A DNA stretch of 21,801 nucleotides from Chitinophagales bacterium (GTDB lineage: Bacteria > Bacteroidota > Bacteroidia > Chitinophagales > UBA2359). A model generated the notes under the pieces. That model did not search any database and was not told the DNA's origin. It was given only the letters and a program-made list of their open reading frames with translations. The DNA lies in assembly GCA_020629335.1 (NCBI GenBank), contig JAHDDN010000038.1:1-21801 (forward strand). The letters are read 5' to 3'. This document shows, one piece after another, positions 1-9,400 of the stretch. Within the stretch, counting starts at the first letter, position 1, and the number at the start of each line of letters is the position of its first letter. A program made the translations under genes and the position numbers.

Positions 1-135
1 CCTAAGTAAAAAAGACCTACAGTCAAAAGACAACTTAATTTTGTCCAAGCACTTAGTTGATAGTAATTAACTTTTAATGAATTCTCTGCTTTTATGTTGT
101 TGCATGTTAAGGGATGAGGTATTCTTGAGTCTTTA

Positions 136-360
136 TTGGCTTAGGGATGGGAGTGGTATGTGGCGTCCATGTGATGGCTTATGGAGCTTAGGTGGACGCA
201 GGCTTGCCCCGCAGGGGAAGACAAGTACGCCTTAGCGGAATAGCGATCACATAGCCACATGAGAACGGACAGCCCGACCCTTTCTTATTTTTTCTTCGAG
301 GGCGCACACATAGGTAGCGCCCCTACAGGTCGAATAAAAAATAAGAAAGGGGAAGCCCCA
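136..360 (+). repeat. Interspersed structured repeat, copy A
   Basis: This roughly 225-bp intergenic element recurs at 12311-12517 (inverted) and 18422-18631 (same orientation). The first 145 bases align with copy C by eye at about 80%. An outer pairing joins 158-164 to 254-260. A small hairpin lies around 204-219. A long terminal hairpin pairs 278-299 with 330-352 with about one mismatch and encloses an inner GC stem, 300-305 with 317-322. The conserved frame is agcccgaccc before the terminal hairpin and ggggaagcccc after it, with cacatagg in the loop. It lies 3' of the giant adhesin gene and contains no convincing coding sequence. It could be a MITE or REP-like element, or a structured RNA; the sequence alone does not decide. 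Confidence 0.8.
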
Positions 361-413
361 AGTTAACTATGAATAATAAACTGTGAATGATGAATGAAAT
401 CAGGAGGAGGGAT

Positions 414-446
414 AAAAAAAGGGCTGACATAAAATGCCAGCCCTTT
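414..446 (-). terminator. Intrinsic terminator of the giant adhesin gene
   Basis: Read on the minus strand, bases 446 to 418 form a stem of about 13 base pairs, including one G-U pair, closed by a three-base TTT loop. A run of T follows at 417-414, extending the T tail of the stem. It begins about 20 bases after the stop codon of the giant gene, the expected place for a Rho-independent terminator. Confidence 0.8.
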
Positions 447-466
447 CTAATGAAATTGTGTTCTTA

Positions 467-3400
467 TTATCTGTGTAGTTCTATAAATCCGACCATATCG
501 TCTTCTATGTTTCCTGTGCTTAGGCGTAGTACATAGAAGTATGTACCATCTGGTAATTCTTCTCCATTGTAGGTTCCGTTCCAAGGTGTGAGGGAGTTAT
601 ATCCTGTTTCTCGGAAGACTTCTGATCCCCATCTATTGAATATAATTAATTCATTATTAGGGTAACAGTTTTCTATGCCTGGAATTAGGAAGAAGTCGTT
701 TACACCGTCATTATTAGGTGAGAAACCATTTCCGATTACGAGATTATTACAATCTACTGTGGTATCTACTGGGGTACTTACATTAATAAATATCCAAGCG
801 GTATCACAGATTACGTTTTCGCAGATTACGTATTGTAGGCTATCTATTCCTTCAAATCCAAAATCAGGCGTATATAGGATGGTTGAATCTTCTTGTATGA
901 TGGCTGTACCGTGTAATGGGTCTTCTATGATTTCGATTAGTGTGAGATCATTGAAGACGTCATTGTCAAGCATTGGTATGATAACTTCTATACCTGAGTC
1001 TGTGCTTACGAAGTCGTCTATTGCCAATAAGCTTGTATCTACTGCGGCGCTATCTACTACTATGGTTACGTATGCAGTATCACATAGGGAAGGTGTGCCA
1101 TCATCACAAATGATATAGATGAAGTAGTCTGTTCCTACGAAGCCTATATCTGGGATATAAGAGAACCCACCTGTTGAGTCAATTGTTAGCTGTCCGTGAT
1201 TTGGTAGCGTATAATCTGTAATAATTATGTTATCGCCATTTGGATCTGAATCATTATCTAATACAGGTATTGAGATAGGCGTATTAGAATCTGTTGTTGC
1301 TTGATCATCTTCAGCCATTGGGGGATTATTAAGTAAGTCACAATCGGCCATACAAATCACTACGGTAGCGGTATCACATAATGCTGGATTTCCATTATCG
1401 CAGAGGACGTAATCGAATTGATCACATTCTTGAGTACCAGGTAGTGGGATGTAGTGAATTTGTGTACTATCATCAGAGAAGGTTGCTACTCCGAATGAGG
1501 CATCTGTGATGTTGCTTATGAATAAGCTATCTCCGCCAAATGGTTCGAGGTCATTTGCTAGTACATCTAAATCTACTTCCAGTACTTCATCGTTACAGAA
1601 TACGTCATTAACTCCTACTGGGGCCAAATTCGTAATAGAATCTGGAAGTATTGTTATTGCTACTAAGGTAGTATCACAGTTAGCAAAGATATCGCAAATG
1701 GCGTATTCGAAGTAATCTGTTCCTACGAATCCTGAATCAGGCGTATAAATTAGATTATCTCCTGTTGGGCCAAATTCTACCATTCCATTTTCTGGGTCTG
1801 TGTACCAAGTTATAAATATTCCATCTCCTATATCGTTTCCTAGTACATCCATTGTAATAGGTGTGTCTATAGAAGTATAGAAGATATCAGGAACTGCTTC
1901 TACTAAATCTGGCTCCACTGGCTGTTCTACTACATTAATAGAGACATAAGCGGTATCACATAAGGATGGCATTCCGTCATCACAAAGGATATAGATAAAG
2001 TAGTCACTTCCTATGAAGTCTTCATTTGGTGTATATTCTACTAAGCATCCATCTGCAAATGTTGAATCTGCTATTTCAACTGTACCATTAGCGGCAGGTG
2101 AAATAATTTGGATAGTTAATGTTTCGCCTGGATCTGATTCTGAATCATTTGCACATAGGTCAATAAAGATACTTGTATTTTCAAGTGTTTCTGCTTCGTC
2201 ATCTACTGCTATTGGAGGATTATTGCTCAATTCCATACCCACTGCTACTACTACCGTTGCTGTATCGCAAAGTATTGGTTCGCCATCATCACAGATGACA
2301 TAATCGAACATTGCTTCAAAGCCAGTGGTATCTGCTGGAGGTGTGTAAATTAAAGCGGTACTATCTTCATTATAGCTTACTGTTCCGATATTAGGTTCAG
2401 TAAAGGAAGTAATGCTAAGCACTCCGTTTTCAGGATCGCTATCATTTGCCAGAATAGGAATGAGTACTTCAACTCCTTGTTCTGTTGTTGCTTGATCATT
2501 ATTAGCAATAGGAGGTTGATTTTCTGCATTTTCAGGGAGAACGGTTACGCCTACCAATGTTGTTGCACATTCATTATCTGGATTACAAATTTCATAGAAG
2601 AAGTAATCTGTTCCTACAAAATTAGAATCTGGCGTATAGATTAGCGTATTATTACCTGGTCCAAATGTTACGGTACCATTATCAGGTGGTGTAAAACCAG
2701 TAATGCTTATATTCTCTCCTATATCATTTGCCAATACGTCTATTTCTATTGGTGTTTCGTAAGGTGTTTGTACAACGTCTGGTTCTGGATTTACGAGTAC
2801 TCCTGTTAGGTCAATATTGATTGTTACTACAGCGGTATCGCATAATTGGACTTCGCTATCATCACACAGCATATAGATAAATACATCTAGTTCTCCTGGA
2901 GTCGTTGGAGTGTAAATAATTGTACAACCTGTCGAGTCTGTTAGGTCAGCTGTAGCTTCTCCTAAAGAAGGTGGGCCAATGATTACTACTGAAAGATTAT
3001 CTCCATCAGGATCGAAGTCATTATCACAAACATTAATAATAATAAATTCATCCTCTCCTTGCATTTCAACTATATCATCATTAGCGATTGGATGTGAATT
3101 TGAGTTGGGTACTCCACCTACTGCAATCTCTACTGTAGCGACATCACATAAAGCAGGGTTAGCATTATCACAGACTTCGTATTCGAATACAATCAAGCCT
3201 ACAAAATCTGGATCAGGGGTAAATATCAAGGCCGTGCTATCGGCATTGAATTCGATTGTGCCGCCTATTATATCACCATTAATACTTGTAATGATTAAGT
3301 CGCCATTTTCAGGATCTGAATCATTATTTAGTACATCTAATGTTACTGGATCGGTATTACCAACTTCGTATACATCATTATTTGCTAATGGAGGCAAGTT

Positions 3401-6400
3401 AGGTAAACCATCAGGCAATACAATAATCGATACTGCTGTTGAGTCTGTATTACCTAAACCATCTTCTATTGTATAGAAGAAGAAGTCTTCTCCTTCAAAA
3501 TCTGGTGCTGGCGTATAGATTAATGCTGTACTATCTGAGTTAAAGCTTACTGAACCATTTAGTGGTTGTGTAAAGCTTATGATAGAAATATCTACTCCTA
3601 TATCATTGCCTAATACATCAATTTCTATTGGTGTTTCAAATGGTGTTTGTACGACATCTGGTTGTGCATCTAAACCTTGTGAAGGCAATGGCAAGACAGT
3701 GATCGCTACAACGGCAGTATCACATAAACTTGGTGTACCATCATCACAAAGTAGATAAGCAATTACATCCATGTCTCCCTCTTCCATCTCTTCGCCTGGT
3801 GTGTAAATCAAGGTACAGCCTGTTTCATCTGTAGGATCGACCTCCACTGAACCAAGTGTTGGTATAGTTAAAACTGTCACACTTAGATTATCTCCGTCTG
3901 GATCTGAATCATTATCACATACATTAATGGATATATTGGTATCAGAAGCTTGAATATCCACCATATCATCCACTGCTAATGGAGGATTGTTAGAGTTTTC
4001 TGCACCACCTAATGCTATCTCAACCGTTGCGGTATCGCATAGAGCTGGCACCCCATCATCACATACGATATAAGTGAAGGTGACTGTTCCTACAAATCCT
4101 TCTTCAGGTGTAAATATAAGTGTGCCATTCTCACTAATTTCTACTGTTCCTCCTTCTTCAGGCCCCATTACCTCTGTAATTGTTAATAGACCATTTTCAG
4201 GATCACTATCATTTGCTAAGACATCTAGTTCAATTGGCTCATAGTTATCTAAGATAAATATATCATTCGCTGCAAATGGCGGTTGATTCTCTAAATCTTC
4301 TGCTAGAACTGTAATGGTAACTATAGCGGTATCTGTATTACCATCTGCATCTGTTATTGTATAAGTAAAGAAATCGCTTCCCTCATAGCCAGGATTAGGT
4401 GTATAAATCAATGCTGTTCCATCTTGATTTAATTCGACTACTCCGTTTAAGGCTTGAGTAAAGTCTGTTATTGTTATATTGTTTCCTTGGTCATTTTGTA
4501 AAACCTCAATTAAGATAGGTGTTTCAAATGGTGTTTGTACAACGTCTTCTTCTGCATTGATTTCTACTATAGGCTCGCCCAACATGGTAATTCCTACATA
4601 AGCGGTATCACATAAAGCAGGGTTGCCATTATCGCACAGCAAATAGACGAATACGTCTACATCACCTTCTTCTACATTTTCACCAGAGTTATAAATAAAT
4701 GTACATCCAGTAGGATCACTTTCATCTTGTTCAAATGTACCTAGTGTTGGAGGAGCGATCACTGTTACAATAAGATCGTCACCATCAGGATCTGAATCAT
4801 TATCACATACATTAATAATGATGCCTGTCTCACCAATATTAGCAGTAATAAAGTCATCTTGTGCATTAGGTGCTGTGTTAGTAGGAGGCACTCCACCTAC
4901 TGCCACAGAAACTGTTGCGGTATCACATAGTTGTGGTTCGCCATCATCACATACGATATAAGTAAAGGTGACTGTTCCCACAAAACCACTATCAGCTGTG
5001 AAGATTAGAGAATTTCCATCTTCACTAATTTCAACTGTTCCTCCTTCTTCTGGGCCAATTACTTCGGTAATTGTTAACATTCCATTTTCTGGATCACTAT
5101 CATTGGATAACACGGGCAATTCAATTGGATCATAAGTATTGACTTCAAACATATCATTACCTGCAATTGGTGGTTGATTTTCTAAGCCTTCAGGAAGGAC
5201 TACTATAGAAACAACCGTTGTTTCTGTATTTCCAAATTCATCTTGTATAGTATAAAAGAAGAAGTCAGTACCAGAGAACCCTGGGTTAGGCGTATAGATT
5301 AAAGCGGTACCATCGTCATTAAATGCAACTGTTCCATTGATTGGATCTGTGAATGTTGTAATCATTATACCACTACCTATATCATTAGCTAGTACATCTA
5401 TTTCAATAGCTGTTTCGTAAGGTGTTTGAATGGCATCTGGCTCTGCTACTAGTACTAAGTTTGGCTCATCATCTTCTACCACAATAGTGACTGTTGCAGT
5501 ATCCGTATTACCATCTGCATCTGTTATTGTATAAGTAAAGGTGACTGTTCCGATAAAGCCTTCTTCAGGTGTAAAGACGAGTACACCGTTATCTTCTGTT
5601 ACAGTACCATTTTCTGGCTGCTCAAATTCAAGGATAAAGATTCCATCTCCAGAATCATTGCCTAGTACATCAATTTCTACTGGTGTATTTACTAATGTAC
5701 TAATATTATCATCAACTGCTAATGGCCCTGCATTAATTGGTTCTGAAACGTCAATTAAAACACCTGCTGTATCTAGATTGTTACAGGCATCTACTATAAT
5801 ATACTCAAAGAATACATTTCCAATAAATCCTTCTTCTGGTTCATAAAGTATTGCATCAGAAATTTGAACTGCTGTACCAACATCAGGATCTTGGAATCCA
5901 AATAATTGGAGATTATCGCCTATATCGTTACCTAGTACTTCTATAGTTACATTTTCATTCCAAGCAGTGAATGCTGCATCACCAATTGCTTGAGGAGGAT
6001 CAGTTTCTCCTACTGTAACGAATACATAAGATTCGGAACAAGCTTGAGGATTCTGATCATCACAAATCACAACTGTTAACGAATCAGCTCCTACAAATGC
6101 TGGTAGTGGAGTGTAGGTCAAGCACAAATCGCTATTGACAAATATACTACAGTTGAAGGTTGTTTCAGCACTTGTAATAGAAACATTATTTCCTTCTGGA
6201 TCACAATTTTCAAAACAAATTGATATAGGAACAACTGGCGCAGTACAGAAGTATAAAGTCTGTGAACAAGGTGGTTCATTAACTGCATCCACAACAGAAA
6301 CGGTAACATTAGCTACGTCTGTTTGTCCTAATATATCTATTACTGTATATTGGAATGAAGTTAATCCTAAAAAGCCAGAATTAGGAATAAATGTAATTGT

Positions 6401-9400
6401 ACCATCTTCATTTAAAACAGTCGTGCCACCTGTAAATGGCTGGCCAACCGATTGGATTGATATTTCAGTTCCAGTATCATTATCTAGAGGGTTTATTGTT
6501 AATTCCGTATCAATCGCCGTTGTATAAAAATCATCTACTCCATCAGGCCCTTCATCACTTAATACTGTAATTGTTAAGATAGCTGAGTCAGAATCTCCAT
6601 TACTATTAGTAATTGTATACTGGATAACTACTATTCCAACAAATCCTTCTGTTGGGGTATATATTAGAGTATTATCCTCTCCTAAAGAAATAACTCCTCC
6701 ATTAGAAGGTTGAGAAAAACTACTTAAGACAATTCCTTCTCCCAAGTCATTTGCTAAAACATCGATTTCTAATGATTCTCCTGTTATAATTGAAACCTCA
6801 TCATCAATCGCTAAGAAATCATCAAGTTCACTAACTATAATGGTAACAACTGCAAAATCAATTTCTCCATCTTCGTCAATAATAGAATAATCAAAATTGA
6901 CTGTTCCTGTGAATCCATCAGCAGGTGTAAAAGTAAAGGTTCCATCTGTTTCTAACACTAGCGTTCCTGAAGCAGGTTCAGAATAAGTATCAATACTAAT
7001 TCCTGCCCCTGTATCATTAGACATTACATCTATATTAATTGGAGTATTCAGTACTGTACTGATCTGATCATCTACTGCCATTAAAAGGCCAGAAGGTGCA
7101 AAAACTGTTAAAGTAACAGTCGCTGTATCTGTATCACCATTTATATCGCTTATTGTATATTCGAAACTTACCACTCCTGTAAAACCTTCTTCAGGAACAA
7201 AAATCAATGTATTTCCAGACCCTAAAGATACAGAGCCATTTTGTGGTTGAGTAAAGGAAGTAACGAATAAACCTTGACCATTATCATTATTTAAAACATT
7301 GATAGTAGCTGGTGTATTAAATGCTGTGCTGGCGACATCATCTACTGCATTTAAGTCTTCCACAATATCTCCTACAGCAATTAAAACTGTTGCTGTCGAA
7401 GTATTCCCGCTTCCATCGGTTATTGTATAATTAAATTCTAAGACTCCAACAAAACCATTAGAAGGGGTTACTAATAATTGGTTATTACTTAAAGAGACAA
7501 CACCTCCAATTGGCTGAGTAAAGTTTGCTAATTGAATATTATCTCCTAAATCATTCGCTAATACATCAACTAATATGGGTGTATCCACATCTGTGCTTTG
7601 AGCATCATCTATAGCCATAAATACTGAATCAGCCAATACTGTAATAGTAACTGTAGCCATATCTACATTTCCATCAGCATCTAAGATAGTATACATAAAG
7701 GTGGTGATACCCACAAAATCAGTATTTGGAGTAAAGACTAATACTCCTGTATCTCCAATACCAACAGATCCATTTTCTGGCTGACTAAAACTCGTAATTG
7801 AAATACCATCACCGATATCATTAGTCAATACAGTCACTTCGACCAAAGTATTCATCACAATACTTACTTCGTCATCTACTGCCTCTATGTCTGGAGAGCT
7901 CCCCATAATTACTTCTACTATCACAGAGGAGGTTGAGGTCTGCCCAGAAAGGTCTATAATTGTATAAGCAAATGTTTCACTTCCTACAAAATCAGTTGCT
8001 GGCTCATAAAACAAAGTGCCATCAGAAGATATGGTTACTGATCCTTGCGAAGGTTGTGCAACTGAACTAATACTAATATTAGTTCCAGTATCATTTACTA
8101 AGGCATCGATTATTACTCCTACATTTACTGTTGTCTGTACGATATCTTCATTCGCTACTACGTCTACTGGAACAATAGTTCCAACTGTTATTGTAACTAA
8201 TGCTTCAGCTGTATCTCCATTAGTATCTAATGCAGTATAAGTAAACTCTATAATACCTGTAAAACCAGCATTTGGAGTTACTAATAATTGGCCATTACTA
8301 AATGTTACTGTGCCTCCTTCTGGTTGGGTAAAGCTACTTATTTGCAAACCATCTCCTGTATCATTAAGCAGTACATCTACAAGAACGGCATCACCTTCTG
8401 TACTGGCTTCATCATCTACTAATGTTAAAGTCGTATTGGGATTATCATTATCAACATTAACAGTTACTGTTGCTGTTGAGCTATTATTAGACGCATCCGT
8501 TATTGTATAGGTAAAGGTCGCTTCGCCTATAAAATCTAAATTAGGTGCAAAGACTAAAACGCCTGTTCCTAATGCTACAGAACCATTAGTTGATTGTGTA
8601 AAGTCTGTAATTGTAATAGACTCTCCTATATCATTGGCTAAAACATCTATTTCTAAAGCTATATTAATAACAGCATCTACTTCATCATCCACTGCTTCTA
8701 AATCTCCGCCAACATTATCATCGATTACTTCTACAATAATAGTTGAAGAAGCTGTTGCCCCATCAGCATCTATAATTGTATAAGCAAAACTTTCACTCCC
8801 TGTAAAATCTGGAGCCGGCTGATAAAGTACGCTACCGTCTAATGTCACTGTGATTGAACCAAAATCTGGTTGAGATACAGAGGCGATACTGATGCCATTT
8901 CCAGTATCATTTGATAAGACAAAAATTTCTATTTCTGTATTTACTATTGTTTGAACGATATCTTCATTCGCCGCTAATTCTTCTACCACTTCATTCTCTA
9001 CTAATACGGTAACAGTTGCATTGGCTTCCGTACCGCTAGCATCTGTGACAGTATAAGTAAACTCTAAGGTACCAACAAAACCCTCATTAGGAGTAAGCAA
9101 TAATACACTTCCACTCAAACTGACTACTCCTCCATCTGGTTGCGTAAAGCCTGTCACTTCTAAATCATCTCCACTATCATTTGCTAAAACATCAATAGTA
9201 ATTGCTTCCCCATTACTTGTACCTTCATCATCTGCCAAAATCAATTCTTGAGCTGAAGTTTCTTCCGTTACGGTAATAGTTACTGTTGCAGTAGCTGTAG
9301 TGTTAGATGCATCTATAATGGTATAAGAAAAAGTCGCTTCTCCTTCAAAATCCATATTAGGAGTAAAAATCAATACCCCGCCTTCGCCTTCTAAGACTAA

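Noticed and set aside
1..135. Possible gene or RNA at the left edge
   Set aside because: Only short AT-rich sequence with stops in all frames and no recognisable structure.
2979..3476. Plus-strand open frame of 165 codons inside the giant adhesin gene
   Set aside because: It is one of many antisense frames created by the repetitive codon pattern of the adhesin; low complexity, rich in Ser and Thr, and no family resemblance.
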